Assembly: GCA_905214925.1 (NCBI GenBank)
Contig: CAJMOB010000004.1
Location: 94,208 to 158,207, forward strand
From: Scybalomonas sp905214925
GTDB lineage: Bacteria; Bacillota; Clostridia; Lachnospirales; Lachnospiraceae
Length of the DNA: 64,000 nt
Direction of reading: 5' to 3'
The notes beneath the pieces were generated by a model. That model was not told where the DNA came from, searched no databases, and saw only the letters and a program-made list of their open reading frames with translations. A program made the position numbers and the translations under genes. This document shows, piece by piece, positions 1-9,321 of this stretch (position 1 is the stretch's first letter; each line of letters starts with the position of its first letter).

Positions 1-1011
1 GCTAAATTTCCAACCTGGGCTCTTATCCGAATCGTCTACTTTCACACGATAGTTAGAAGCTAAAATTCCTCTTAATTCTTCTGCTTTTTCAAGAACGCCT
101 TCTTTTTTCTGCATAATTGGAATAATCATAACCTGAGTTGGAGCAATTCTTGGTGGAAGAACAAGACCTGAGTTATCTCCATGTACCATAATAATCGCAC
201 CGATTAAACGAGTTGTCATTCCCCAAGATGTCTGGAACACGTGTTTTAATTTGTTATCTTTATCTGTGAATTGAATTCCAAATGCTTTGGCAAATCCATC
301 GCCAAAGTTATGGCTTGTACCAGACTGTAATGCTTTTCCATCATGCATTAACGCTTCAATTGTATAAGTTGCTTCTGCACCTGCAAATTTTTCTTTTTCT
401 GTTTTTTGTCCTTTTACAACTGGCATAGCAAGCACTTCTTCACAGAAATCTGCATAGATGTTTAACATCTGAATTGTTCTTTCTTTTGCTTCTTCTGCTG
501 TTGCATGAGCTGTATGACCTTCTTGCCATAAAAATTCACGAGAACGAAGGAATGGTCTTGTTTCCTTTTCCCAACGAACAACGGAACACCACTGGTTATA
601 AACTTTTGGAAGATCGCGATAAGACTGAATGTCTCTTGCATAAAAATCACAGAATAATGTTTCAGAAGTTGGTCTTACACACATTCTTTCCTGTAATTCA
701 TTTAAACCGCCATGTGTTACCCAAGCTACTTCTGGAGCAAAACCTTCTACATGATCCTTTTCTTTTTCTAAAAGACTCTCTGGAATAAACATTGGCATAT
801 AAACATTTTCTACACCAGTTTCTTTAAAACGTCTATCCAATTCTTTTTGAATGTTCTCCCAAATCGCATATCCTGCTGGTTTAATTACCATACAACCTTT
901 TACACTAGAGTAATCCACTAATTCCGCTTTTTTTACAACATCTGTATACCACTGTGCGAAATCTTCTTCCATAGAAGTAATTGCTTCTACTAATTTCTTT
1001 TCCTTTGCCAT
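1..1011 (-). CDS. proS: Prolyl-tRNA synthetase, 3' part cut by window edge
   Basis: Charges tRNA-Pro with proline in the cytoplasm. About 337 codons are visible, running off the left edge without a stop. The start at 1011 (MAKEKKLVEAITSMEEDFAQ) has a good ribosome site, AAGGAG, ahead of it. Class II motif 2 is seen as RPTSETLFCDFY around residues 105-120 and the motif RFLRSREFLWQEGHTAHAT-like stretch follows; the text is the short archaeal/eukaryal-type ProRS usual in many clostridia, not the long bacterial type with an editing insert. The gene is preceded by a T-box leader, which fits an aminoacyl-tRNA synthetase. Family assignment is firm; the C-terminal zinc-binding part lies outside the window. 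Confidence 0.93.
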   Translation of the reverse strand, partial: MAKEKKLVEAITSMEEDFAQWYTDVVKKAELVDYSSVKGCMVIKPAGYAIWENIQKELDRRFKETGVENVYMPMFIPESLLEKEKDHVEGFAPEVAWVTHGGLNELQERMCVRPTSETLFCDFYARDIQSYRDLPKVYNQWCSVVRWEKETRPFLRSREFLWQEGHTAHATAEEAKERTIQMLNIYADFCEEVLAMPVVKGQKTEKEKFAGAEATYTIEALMHDGKALQSGTSHNFGDGFAKAFGIQFTDKDNKLKHVFQTSWGMTTRLIGAIIMVHGDNSGLVLPPRIAPTQVMIIPIMQKKEGVLEKAEELRGILASNYRVKVDDSDKSPGWKFS

Positions 1012-1082
1012 TTTCTAATCTCCTTCTTTTATTACAAATATCGTTTTATAGAATTGTTGAGTGGGAAGTGCTAAATGACGGA

Positions 1083-1210
1083 ATGATGAGAAACACGCTT
1101 TGCTAACTTCTCACTCCCGTGGGCGGCGTCAACACTATAAATATTCGCGGGCAGTCGTCATAAACTTATGCGAGCATAGTTTTTAACTGGTTGCCTTCCA
1201 CACAAATAAA
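1083..1210 (-). repeat. Dispersed repeat A, copy 1 (in proS leader)
   Basis: Read on the minus strand it begins right after the T-box terminator U-run with GTGGAAGGCAACCAGT, forms a hairpin around AAACTATGC...GCATAAGTTT, then a second hairpin ending in GTGTTTCTCATCATT. It matches copies at 45091, 50785, 24903 and others. This copy carries about 25 extra bases in the spacer between the hairpins. It lies between the leader terminator and the proS start. Confidence 0.8.
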
Positions 1211-1510
1211 AAACGCCGATACTTCTTCCCTCTCAACATAAAAGGGACCGAAATATCGGCGGTACCACCCTGCTTAACAGCTCTCTATCTTAGACTATTC
1301 ATTCTCTTAACAAGATATTCAAAGAAATGAGCTATTCTCTCATTCTTCCTTTAACGCAGGAATTACGTCCTGTTTTCACAGACAGCTCAAAGGCAGGTTC
1401 TTTGTTCGCTTTCATAAAAATCTCTCAGCCATTTTGCCTACGCAAACGGATTTTCTCTCTGTATCTGTAGGAAGAACAAATACTATCCCTTATCAACGCC
1501 ATTTTTCAAT
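1208..1510 (-). ncRNA. T-box leader of proS
   Basis: On the minus strand the leader contains the T-box core GGGTGGTACCGCC (near 1255-1270) followed by a rho-independent terminator: GCCGATA pairs with TATCGGC, then GTTTTTT at about 1208-1215. The TGGT in the core suits the 3' end of a tRNA with discriminator A, as in tRNA-Pro. The 5' part is purine-rich with an apparent long stem I; a CCT triplet within GAACCTGCC (about 1395-1403) is a possible proline specifier. T-box identity is clear; the specifier assignment is inference. Uncharged tRNA-Pro would favour the antiterminator and proS expression. Confidence 0.92.
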
Positions 1511-1516
1511 ACAATT

Positions 1517-1545
1517 ATTGTATGAGAAAAATAACATTCTGTCAA
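1517..1545 (-). promoter_or_regulatory. Sigma-A promoter of proS leader
   Basis: Minus strand: TTGACA (1545-1540), 17-base spacer, TACAAT (1522-1517). This places the transcript start near 1510, just ahead of the T-box leader. Confidence 0.8.
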
Positions 1546-1984
1546 TGAGGAATTTCCCAAATTCCTCATTGATTTATTGGAGCATAACAATAATTTTCGC
1601 CTGTTTTTTCCCTATTTTTGCAATAACAGTTATTTTTCCTTTCTTTATCGTTCTTGTCTGCTTCTTTTATTTCTATCATATCACAAATACATTTTACAGT
1701 CATTTTCTCTTTTTCTATCCTCTTTGCTTTTTTCTATGTTATTTTCTCCCATTTTCTTATACTTCTTCAAAGAAAGCCCTTGTATTTTCTTTGCTTTTCT
1801 ACTATGATACTTAGTAAGCATATTTTTAGCTATTGTTCTGTTTTTATCGGGAAACTCGTTTTCCTTTTTCCCTTTTTATCAACGAGAAAAGTATAAAATA
1901 CTGGTCTCGTTGCTTTGATATAAATCAGAACTCTTATGATATGATTTAAAAAATAAAAGCGCAGCTTGCGCAATTGGAGGTACT
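1546..1984. other. Gene-free AT-rich stretch before asnS
   Basis: T-rich on the plus strand, with overlapping reading frames rich in Phe/Tyr/Leu codons that look like composition artefacts. Close to asnS there is a weak promoter-like TTGATA with TATGAT some 19 bases later (about 1915-1945) and a small stem GCGCA/TGCGC just before the ribosome site TTGGAGG. No T-box core is seen here. Confidence 0.4.
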
Positions 1985-3379
1985 ATGGATATCGTAACAA
2001 TTAGAGACCTTTATAGAAAACGTGAAGACTATATTGGTAAAACTATTACAGCTTGCGGTTGGGTTCGTAGCAACCGTGACTCAAAGACATTTGGTTTCAT
2101 CGTTATTAGCGATGGTACTTTTTTTGAAACTTTACAGGTTGTATACAGTGCAGAAAAACTTTCTAACTTTGCTGAAATTGCAAAATTAAATGTTGGTTCT
2201 GCACTTATTGTAAAAGGACAGCTTGTTGCAACTCCAAATGCAAAACAACCATTTGAAATTCAAGCAGAAGAAATCACAATTGAAGGTGCTTCTAGCAGTG
2301 ACTATCCTCTTCAAAAGAAACGTCACTCTATGGAATATTTAAGAACAATTTCCCATCTTCGTCCAAGAACTAATACTTATCAAGCGGTATTCCGTGTTCG
2401 TTCTTTAATCGCTTATGCCATCCACAAATTCTTCCAAGAAAGAGATTTTGTTTATGTGCATACACCATTAATTACCGGTAGCGATGCAGAAGGTGCTGGA
2501 GAAATGTTCCAAGTAACAACACTTGATCTCAACAACGTTCCAAAAAACGAAGATGGCACTGTTGATTTCAAACAGGATTTCTTCAATAAACCAACGAACT
2601 TAACAGTAAGTGGTCAGTTAAATGGAGAAACATTCGCACAAGCATTCCGAAATATTTATACTTTCGGACCAACATTCCGCGCTGAAAATTCCAATACAAC
2701 AAGACATGCGGCTGAATTCTGGATGATCGAACCTGAAATCGCATTTGCAGATTTAGAAGATGATATGATCCTTGCAGAAAATATGTTAAAGTATGTCATT
2801 AACTATGTATTAGAGCACGCACCTGAAGAAATGAACTTCTTTAACCAGTTTATTGATAAAGGTCTTCTCGATCGTCTACACCATGTAGCAACTTCTGACT
2901 TCGCTCGTGTTTCTTATACAGAAGCTGTTGAGATTCTAGAGAAAAACAATGATAAATTTGAATACAAAGTATCTTGGGGTACTGATTTACAGACAGAACA
3001 TGAACGTTATTTAACAGAAGAAATTTACAAAAAACCTGTCTTCGTAACCGACTATCCAAAAGATATTAAAGCATTTTATATGAAATTAAACGACGATAAT
3101 AAAACCGTTGCTGCTATGGATTTATTAGTTCCTGGTATCGGTGAAATCATCGGCGGAAGCCAGCGTGAAGATAACTATGACAAATTAATGGAACGCATGA
3201 ATGAATTAGGATTAAAACCAGAAGATTATGACTTCTATCTTGATTTAAGAAAATATGGTTCTACAAGACATGCAGGATTCGGTCTTGGATTTGAACGTTG
3301 TGTTATGTACTTAACAGGAATGGGCAATATCCGTGACGTAATTCCTTTCCCAAGAACGGTAAATAACTGCGACCTATAA
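1985..3379 (+). CDS. asnS: Asparaginyl-tRNA synthetase
   Basis: Charges tRNA-Asn with asparagine in the cytoplasm. The 464 residues match the usual length. An N-terminal OB-fold anticodon-binding domain (about residues 1-110, with CGWVRSNRDSKTFGFI) is followed by a class IIb catalytic core: motif 2 as FRAENSNTTRHAAEFWMIE near residue 235 and motif 3 as GFGLGFERCVMYLTGM near residue 440. The motif-2 wording and the HAAEFWMIEPE stretch favour AsnRS over AspRS. The start follows TTGGAGG. It is transcribed alone, divergently from proS, and ends at a strong terminator. Confidence 0.96.
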   Translation: MDIVTIRDLYRKREDYIGKTITACGWVRSNRDSKTFGFIVISDGTFFETLQVVYSAEKLSNFAEIAKLNVGSALIVKGQLVATPNAKQPFEIQAEEITIEGASSSDYPLQKKRHSMEYLRTISHLRPRTNTYQAVFRVRSLIAYAIHKFFQERDFVYVHTPLITGSDAEGAGEMFQVTTLDLNNVPKNEDGTVDFKQDFFNKPTNLTVSGQLNGETFAQAFRNIYTFGPTFRAENSNTTRHAAEFWMIEPEIAFADLEDDMILAENMLKYVINYVLEHAPEEMNFFNQFIDKGLLDRLHHVATSDFARVSYTEAVEILEKNNDKFEYKVSWGTDLQTEHERYLTEEIYKKPVFVTDYPKDIKAFYMKLNDDNKTVAAMDLLVPGIGEIIGGSQREDNYDKLMERMNELGLKPEDYDFYLDLRKYGSTRHAGFGLGFERCVMYLTGMGNIRDVIPFPRTVNNCDL

Positions 3380-3381
3380 TA

Positions 3382-3424
3382 ACAACTACGAGAAACACAC
3401 TTGGCGTTGTCTTCGCGTAAATAA
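3382..3424 (-). repeat. Dispersed repeat A, copy 2 (deleted)
   Basis: Minus strand, directly after the terminator U-run: TTTACGCGAAGACAAC joined to GTGTGTTTCTCGTAGTTG. Only the two ends of the element remain; the central hairpin is lost. Confidence 0.6.
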
Positions 3425-3473
3425 AAAGGGCCGTTGCAAAATAGTAAACAACTGATTTTGCAATAGCCCTTTT
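3424..3473 (+). terminator. asnS terminator, bidirectional
   Basis: AAAAGGGC and the inner arm GTTGCAAAAT pair with ATTTTGCAAT and GCCCTTTT, with T-runs on both strands. It serves asnS on the plus strand and could also stop the convergent EAL gene. Confidence 0.9.
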
Positions 3474-3498
3474 CTTTTTCTCTTGTATTATTCTAATT

Positions 3499-4797
3499 TT
3501 ATTTTTGGCTTATTTCTTCTTCTCTTTCTTGAAGTTCAATTAATTCTTGGAATTGTTGTAACGGCATCGGTTTATAATAATAATAGCCCTGTACCCACTT
3601 ACACTTTGTTGTCTTTAAAAAGTCAATATATTCTTGGTCTTCTACTCCTTCTGCTAATACAGATATTCCAAGAGTATCAACTACATCGATAAGACCACGA
3701 ATGGCATCTTTTCTTTGTTCTGTAATCGGCTCTTTAAAGAAAATGCGATCTAGTTTAACAGTATCTACATTTCTTTCAAACAATACAGAAAAAGACATAT
3801 TACCTGCCCCAAAATCATCAATAGAACAACGAATCCCTGCTTCTTTAAATTCTTTCATAGTCTCTTCCACATGGCTCCCTACATGAAATTGTAGATCTTC
3901 TAAAAATTCAAACTCCACATATTCTTTTGGAATAGCAAATTCTTCTAATATAGTTAAGTAATCTTCTTTAAAATCCACATCTTTGATTGTAATATTAGGG
4001 ATATTAAAACTCATAGGAACTCGTATCTCCCCATTTTCTAATCCCTCTTTTAAATAACGGCACACTTTTTTAAAATTTGTTAAGTCTACTGTATAAATTT
4101 CACCATACTCATTTAAAACGGAAAAACATTCTGCTAAGGATACATCTTCTCTTCCAAACCATCGAAGAAGAATTTCACCTCCAATAATTTTTTCTGTATG
4201 TAAATCTACCTTTGGCTGTGCATAAACGATAAACTCATCATTCATTCTTGCCTTTGTCAATTGTTCCATTAACTGTTGACGATAGAGATATTTCTCATAT
4301 TTTTCTTCTGTAAATACTTCAAAGCTATAACTTCTCTTCTTAAGTTCTGGACATATCTTCCTCATAAGCCCTGCTTTTATCAATATTTCATCATAACTTC
4401 CTTTTATATCCTTTCCTAATATAATTCCAAAGGAAGTAAAAATTGTTTCATGAATACTCTCTATTTTATTATAAAAAAGCTCATCCGTTAACTCTACCAA
4501 AAATTCATTGCAAACAAGTGCATCTGCACTTATGCCCTCCCTTTCTGGACATTCAATAAAAAAATAAAAGGTGTCTCCAAAACTTCTTTCAACATACCCT
4601 TTTCCTTTTAGAAATTTTTTAAGAATCGAATAAATCTGATGTAAGATTCTATTTCCATGTTCTACTCCGAATCTAGCATTATAGTACTGGAAGTTTTTTA
4701 TATTCATTTCCACAAAAGCAATATTTTTCTTTTGTTCTTCTGTAAAACCTGAAAAAACCTCTCTCAATGTCATATCCTTTGGTGACATCGTATTCAT
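3499..4797 (-). CDS. EAL-domain protein with degenerate GGDEF domain
   Basis: A predicted cyclic-di-GMP phosphodiesterase of 432 residues with no membrane segment. Residues about 20-165 resemble a GGDEF domain whose signature has decayed to SFGDTF, so cyclase activity is not expected. The C-terminal EAL domain has EILLR for EALLR, IPNITI, EFEFLED, the DDFGAG motif, KLDRIFF and LAEGVE followed by QGYYYYKP. Most metal- and substrate-binding positions are therefore kept and activity is plausible. The gene stands 107 bases after the pseudouridine synthase gene on the same strand and may be expressed separately. Confidence 0.85.
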   Translation of the reverse strand: MNTMSPKDMTLREVFSGFTEEQKKNIAFVEMNIKNFQYYNARFGVEHGNRILHQIYSILKKFLKGKGYVERSFGDTFYFFIECPEREGISADALVCNEFLVELTDELFYNKIESIHETIFTSFGIILGKDIKGSYDEILIKAGLMRKICPELKKRSYSFEVFTEEKYEKYLYRQQLMEQLTKARMNDEFIVYAQPKVDLHTEKIIGGEILLRWFGREDVSLAECFSVLNEYGEIYTVDLTNFKKVCRYLKEGLENGEIRVPMSFNIPNITIKDVDFKEDYLTILEEFAIPKEYVEFEFLEDLQFHVGSHVEETMKEFKEAGIRCSIDDFGAGNMSFSVLFERNVDTVKLDRIFFKEPITEQRKDAIRGLIDVVDTLGISVLAEGVEDQEYIDFLKTTKCKWVQGYYYYKPMPLQQFQELIELQEREEEISQK

Positions 4798-4904
4798 ATA
4801 AATGTATTCCCTCCCTTTCCTAATAAATAATACAAACCTATAATATATATTCTGACCTTATTCTATCACCAGCTTCTATGAGAAATCACGAAACAATTGT
4901 ATAG

Positions 4905-5615
4905 TTAAAAATCTAATGCATCAATACATTCGAAAGCCTCGCCAAAAGGTTCTTCCTTAAATACCATTCTTTCTTTTGTGGTTGGATGAGTAAATGCAAT
5001 TCTTGAAGAAAATAATCCAATTTGCCGATAAACTCTTTTTGTCTTTTGAAATCTCTTATTATATTTGGTATCTCCCCAAATCCCAGCTCCACGACTTGCC
5101 ATTTGTACTCGGATCTGATGATGTCTTCCTGTTACTAACTCAATTAATACATAAGTCAATAAACCTTCCTCAGTCTCCAATACATCCAATACTTCATAAC
5201 GAAGTTCTGCTTTTTTTGCTCCTTTTGTCCCTTTTGGTACAACCTTTGAAGTATTTGTCTTGCCGTCCTTTACAAGATAATCGATCAGGACTCCTTCTTC
5301 TTCTTTTAACTCTCCTGTTAAAATTGCTTGATAATCTTTTTCCATCAAACCATCTTGTACTTGATCACTTAAGTTAGCCGCTGCCTTTTGATTTCTAGCA
5401 AATACCATAACCCCTCCAACAGGGCGATCTAAACGATGTACAATAGCAACATATGGTTCTTCTGTCATCTCTTCTTTCTCATAGAGATAATTTTTTAGAT
5501 AATTTACCATATCCATATCCCTTGTCTTATCACTTTGTGATGGCATTCCCTGTGGCTTCACACAAACAATAATATCACTATCTTCATATAAAATTTTTAC
5601 CTTTTGTGTTAACAT
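4905..5615 (-). CDS. RluA-family pseudouridine synthase
   Basis: Isomerises specific uridines in rRNA or tRNA to pseudouridine. The 236-residue protein has the catalytic motif as HRLDRPVGGVMVFAR (Asp of RLD, near residue 62) and the later TGRHHQIRVQMA motif near residue 165. It has no S4 RNA-binding domain, so it is a short RluA-type enzyme; the exact target cannot be told from the sequence. It starts 12 bases after the response regulator gene and is probably the third gene of that operon. Confidence 0.88.
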   Translation of the reverse strand: MLTQKVKILYEDSDIIVCVKPQGMPSQSDKTRDMDMVNYLKNYLYEKEEMTEEPYVAIVHRLDRPVGGVMVFARNQKAAANLSDQVQDGLMEKDYQAILTGELKEEEGVLIDYLVKDGKTNTSKVVPKGTKGAKKAELRYEVLDVLETEEGLLTYVLIELVTGRHHQIRVQMASRGAGIWGDTKYNKRFQKTKRVYRQIGLFSSRIAFTHPTTKERMVFKEEPFGEAFECIDALDF

Positions 5616-5627
5616 ATTTTTTCTCCT

Positions 5628-6317
5628 CTAAATTTTAAATCGGTATCCAACGCCCCAAATCGTTTCGATATACTGTGGTTTTGCTGTATTAAATTCAATT
5701 TTTTCACGAATCTTTTTAATATGAACCGTTACGGTTGCAATATCCCCAATGGAATCCATATCCCATATTTCTTTAAATAACTCTTCTTTTGTAAATACAT
5801 GGTTTGGATTACTAGCTAAAAATGTCAAAAGATCAAATTCTTTTGTTGTAAATGCTTTTTCTTCGTCGTTTATATAAACTCTACGTGCAGTTTTATCAAT
5901 TTTTAATCCACGGATTTCAATAATATCATTTTCAACAGCGGCACTTCCAATTAATCTCTCATAACGAGCAATATGAGCTTTTACTCTAGCAACTAGTTCA
6001 CTTGGGCTAAATGGTTTTGTAATATAATCATCGGCACCCAATCCTAATCCGCGTATTTTATCAATATCTTCTTTCTTTGCAGAAACCATGAGAATTGGAA
6101 TGTTTTTTACTTCTCGGATTCTTTTACAAATCTCAAATCCATCAAGCCCTGGAAGCATGAGATCTAAAATAATCATATTAAATTCTTCAGAAAGTGCTCT
6201 CTCTAACCCAGTTTGCCCATTATTTTCAATGGCAACTTCAAAAGAGCTCAGTTCTAAATAATCTTTTTCAAGTTCTGCAATGCTTTCTTCGTCCTCAATA
6301 ATTAATATTTTATTCAT
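5628..6317 (-). CDS. OmpR-family response regulator
   Basis: A 229-residue transcription factor. The receiver domain has the acidic pair EDEES, phospho-acceptor Asp in MIILDLMLPG (about residue 52) and Lys in ITKPFSP (about residue 102). A winged-helix DNA-binding domain follows, ending in YIETIWGVGYRFKI. Its start overlaps the end of the kinase gene by eight bases, so the two are translationally coupled; the kinase comes first, which is the less usual order. Confidence 0.93.
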   Translation of the reverse strand: MNKILIIEDEESIAELEKDYLELSSFEVAIENNGQTGLERALSEEFNMIILDLMLPGLDGFEICKRIREVKNIPILMVSAKKEDIDKIRGLGLGADDYITKPFSPSELVARVKAHIARYERLIGSAAVENDIIEIRGLKIDKTARRVYINDEEKAFTTKEFDLLTFLASNPNHVFTKEELFKEIWDMDSIGDIATVTVHIKKIREKIEFNTAKPQYIETIWGVGYRFKI

Positions 6318-7794
6318 GATTAAAATCCTCCTTATACTTTCTTACTGTGAAATAAATGGTTGTTCCAGAACCAGGACGACTTGTTGCCCATATTTTGCCA
6401 CCATGTTCATCAATTACTTTTTTTGCAATAGAAAGTCCTAATCCACTTCCACCTTTTGAAGAGTTTCTAGAAGCATCCGCTCGATAAAGGCGATTAAAAA
6501 TATATGGTAAATCATTTTCAGAAATGCCTGCTCCATTATCTTCAATTTCTACTTGAACAACTTCTTCCTCTTCTTTTAGCCTAATATTGACACACCCTTT
6601 TTCTTTATCATTATATTTCATAGCATTGATGACAATATTATTAATGACTCGTTTAATCTGTTCCGCATCTGCAACTACAAGAGTATGTGGCTTACAATAA
6701 TTAATATAAGTCAATACAATTCCTTTTTCCTCCATATCAACGCTTAGTTCTTCTACACAATCAGCAAAATACGCATCGATATCAATTTTCGTAAAGTTAT
6801 AAGGAATGACATTGCAGTCAATTTTGGAATATACCGATAGTTCATTGATTAAGACATTCATATCATTCGCTTTATTATAAATCGTCTTAATATAGCGTTC
6901 CATCTTTTCCGGAGAATCCGCAACGCCATCCATAATTCCCTCCACATATCCTTTAATAGCAGTAATTGGTGTTTTCAAATCATGACTAATATTGCTAATT
7001 AATTCTCGATTTTCTTCTTCATAATGCAAGCGATATTCGATTGACTCTTTTAACTTCCGTCTCATCTCATTAAAAGAATCACAAAGTTCTCCGATCTCAT
7101 CTTGATTGATCACTTCAACATCCACATCTAAATTTCCTTCTTTAATTCGATCCGTTCCTTCTTTTAACAAGCGGATTGGTCGAATAAACTCTGTATACAT
7201 AAAAGCAGAAATTAAAGAACTTGAAAAAATGAGAATCCCTATAATTGCAAGTAAAACTTGAATAATAATATTTTTAAAGTTTGGAGCGATTTTTTCTAAA
7301 CAAGTCATAATAAAAAAACTTCCTCGTTTTCCATCAGATGTTTTATAATCCCCTTGTTTAATCATAAAATTTTCTGGCTTACTAATAAAAATGCCCCCAT
7401 TGTTATGCATATAATCGCTTCCATATTTCGGAAGATATTGTTCTACTTCTGTATGATCTTCCTTTGTTCCTCGATAGACAATATCTTTTTCTTCTCGAAT
7501 AATTAAATAAGAAAATCGACCTTTTAACTCTTTATTTACCGAGTTTACATACGCTTCATCTCGTAACTTATCTGGCTCTGTCTTTACTATATTTTCTAAT
7601 TTCTGAAATACTTCATCAGTCAACTGATCCACCGCTTTGGTAGGATTTGCAACATAAGCCAATCCATTGATATTTCCATTTACGGTTGTACTTACATAGA
7701 AATTACTTATTATTACAGTTGAAATCATCATAAGAAATAATGGTAAAATAATAGCAGGTAAAAAGAGTAATTTCACTTTATTTACGATTTTCAT
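6310..7794 (-). CDS. HAMP sensor histidine kinase
   Basis: Membrane kinase partner of the regulator downstream. From the chosen start (MKIVNKVKLLFLPAI) there is a first membrane segment (about residues 8-32), an extracellular domain of about 145 residues, a second segment (about 178-200), a HAMP linker, the H-box NISHDLKTPITAIKGY, and the ATPase boxes NAMKYND, DNGAGI and GSGLGLSIAKK. An upstream in-frame ATG at 7827 is disfavoured because it overlaps a TATGAT-like -10 box, while 7794 is preceded by AAGGCGGTG. The signal sensed is unknown; there is no PAS domain. Confidence 0.92.
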   Translation of the reverse strand: MKIVNKVKLLFLPAIILPLFLMMISTVIISNFYVSTTVNGNINGLAYVANPTKAVDQLTDEVFQKLENIVKTEPDKLRDEAYVNSVNKELKGRFSYLIIREEKDIVYRGTKEDHTEVEQYLPKYGSDYMHNNGGIFISKPENFMIKQGDYKTSDGKRGSFFIMTCLEKIAPNFKNIIIQVLLAIIGILIFSSSLISAFMYTEFIRPIRLLKEGTDRIKEGNLDVDVEVINQDEIGELCDSFNEMRRKLKESIEYRLHYEEENRELISNISHDLKTPITAIKGYVEGIMDGVADSPEKMERYIKTIYNKANDMNVLINELSVYSKIDCNVIPYNFTKIDIDAYFADCVEELSVDMEEKGIVLTYINYCKPHTLVVADAEQIKRVINNIVINAMKYNDKEKGCVNIRLKEEEEVVQVEIEDNGAGISENDLPYIFNRLYRADASRNSSKGGSGLGLSIAKKVIDEHGGKIWATSRPGSGTTIYFTVRKYKEDFNHE

Positions 7795-7890
7795 CCCGTT
7801 CACCGCCTTCCTTACTATTTTTATCATATCATAGTTTTCCAGTAGCTGCGAAAAATATTTGTGAAATTTATGAATATTTAATAATTATGC

Positions 7891-7930
7891 AAAAAAGACT
7901 ACTATAAAGCTCTCCTCTATAGTAGTCTTC
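7891..7930 (-). terminator. metK terminator
   Basis: AGACTACTATA pairs with TATAGTAGTCT, followed by TTTTTTG on the minus strand, 14 bases after the metK stop. Confidence 0.88.
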
Positions 7931-7943
7931 TCTCCTCTTATGG

Positions 7944-9134
7944 TTATGCTAAATATTTTTTTAAATCTTCTACTTTGTTTAATTCTTCCCATGGAAGATT
8001 TAAATCTGTTCTTCCAAAATGTCCATAAGCTGCTGTTTGTTTATAGATTGGTCTTCTTAAATCTAACATTTTGATGATACCAGCTGGACGAAGATCAAAG
8101 TTTTCACGAACGATTTCCACTAATTTGTTATCAGATACTTTTCCTGTTCCAAATGTGTCAACCATGATAGATGTTGGCTGAGCAACACCGATTGCATAAG
8201 ATAACTGGATTTCACATTTATCAGCAAGTCCTGATGCTACAATATTTTTGGCTACATATCTTGCAGCGTATGCAGCAGAACGGTCTACTTTTGTACAGTC
8301 TTTTCCTGAGAAAGCTCCACCGCCGTGACGAGCATATCCGCCATATGTGTCTACGATAATTTTACGTCCTGTTAAACCACTATCCCCATGAGGTCCACCG
8401 ATTACAAAACGTCCAGTTGGATTGATAAAGAACTTTGTATTATCATCAATCATATTTGCTGGAAGCACTGCATCGAATACATATTTTTTAATATCTTCAT
8501 GAATCTGCTCTTGTGATACTTTTTCATCATGTTGTGTTGATAATACAACAGCATCAATTCTTGCAGGTTTTCCATTTTCATCATATTCTACTGTTACTTG
8601 GCTTTTTCCATCTGGTCTTAAATAAGAGAGCGTACCATCTTTTCTTACTTTTGTAAGCTGTCTTGTTAATTTATGAGCTAAAGAAATTGGATATGGCATA
8701 TATTCTTCTGTTTCGTTTGTAGCAAAACCGAACATCATACCTTGGTCACCAGCTCCAATTGCTTCTAATTCTTCGTCAGACATTTTATTTTCTCTTGCTT
8801 CTAATGCTTTATCAACACCCATAGCGATATCGCTTGACTGTTCATCAAGAGCTACCATAACACCACAAGTATCGGCATCAAATCCATATTTTGCACGATC
8901 GTATCCAATTTCTCTTACTGTATCACGAACAACTTTTTGAATATCCACATAAGCATTTGTTGTGATTTCACCCATAACCATAACTAATCCTGTTGTACAA
9001 GCTGTTTCACATGCAACACGGCTCATTGGATCTTGTCTCATTAATTCATCAAGAATAGCATCAGAAATCGCATCACAGATCTTATCAGGATGTCCTTCTG
9101 TTACAGATTCAGATGTAAATAGTAATTTTTCCAT
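7944..9134 (-). CDS. metK: S-adenosylmethionine synthetase
   Basis: Makes S-adenosylmethionine from methionine and ATP in the cytoplasm. The 396 residues match the family length. Visible motifs are the N-terminal SESVTEGHPDKICD (His and Asp of the ATP/metal site), GAGDQGMMFGFA near residue 115 and GGGAFSGKDCTKVDRS near residue 258. Transcription starts far upstream at a SAM-I riboswitch, so the gene should be switched off by its own product. A dispersed repeat of the B type lies in the leader between the riboswitch and the start codon. Confidence 0.97.
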   Translation of the reverse strand: MEKLLFTSESVTEGHPDKICDAISDAILDELMRQDPMSRVACETACTTGLVMVMGEITTNAYVDIQKVVRDTVREIGYDRAKYGFDADTCGVMVALDEQSSDIAMGVDKALEARENKMSDEELEAIGAGDQGMMFGFATNETEEYMPYPISLAHKLTRQLTKVRKDGTLSYLRPDGKSQVTVEYDENGKPARIDAVVLSTQHDEKVSQEQIHEDIKKYVFDAVLPANMIDDNTKFFINPTGRFVIGGPHGDSGLTGRKIIVDTYGGYARHGGGAFSGKDCTKVDRSAAYAARYVAKNIVASGLADKCEIQLSYAIGVAQPTSIMVDTFGTGKVSDNKLVEIVRENFDLRPAGIIKMLDLRRPIYKQTAAYGHFGRTDLNLPWEELNKVEDLKKYLA

Positions 9135-9192
9135 TTTTTTCTCCTTTTCTTTGTACTGATACCTCTCTTTAAGAGTTATTTAAAAATATACG

Positions 9193-9321
9193 ATACAAAG
9201 TGTGAGTAACACACTTTGCCACGCAAGCAGTTTGCGAAACAAATATTTTCTTCTCTGTGGGCTGTGCATTGTTTGCACATAGTGCTTTTTTATATTAATA
9301 GGAAACATATTCCTATAATAT
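9193..9321 (-). repeat. Dispersed repeat B with palindrome C, copy 1 (metK leader)
   Basis: Directly after the riboswitch terminator U-run on the minus strand. It contains the palindromic TATAGGA...TCCTATTA part, GCACTATGTGC, TTTCGCAAACTGCTTGCG and GGCAAAGTGTG, all shared with the copies at 31251, 45866 and 63722. Confidence 0.75.

Noticed and set aside
474..788. Open frame on the plus strand within proS, Leu- and His-rich
   Set aside because: It is a shadow of proS; composition follows the antisense of a real gene and no ribosome site was seen.
1434..1896. Three overlapping plus-strand frames rich in Phe and Tyr
   Set aside because: They come from a T-rich intergenic stretch, overlap each other and the T-box leader, and lack ribosome sites.
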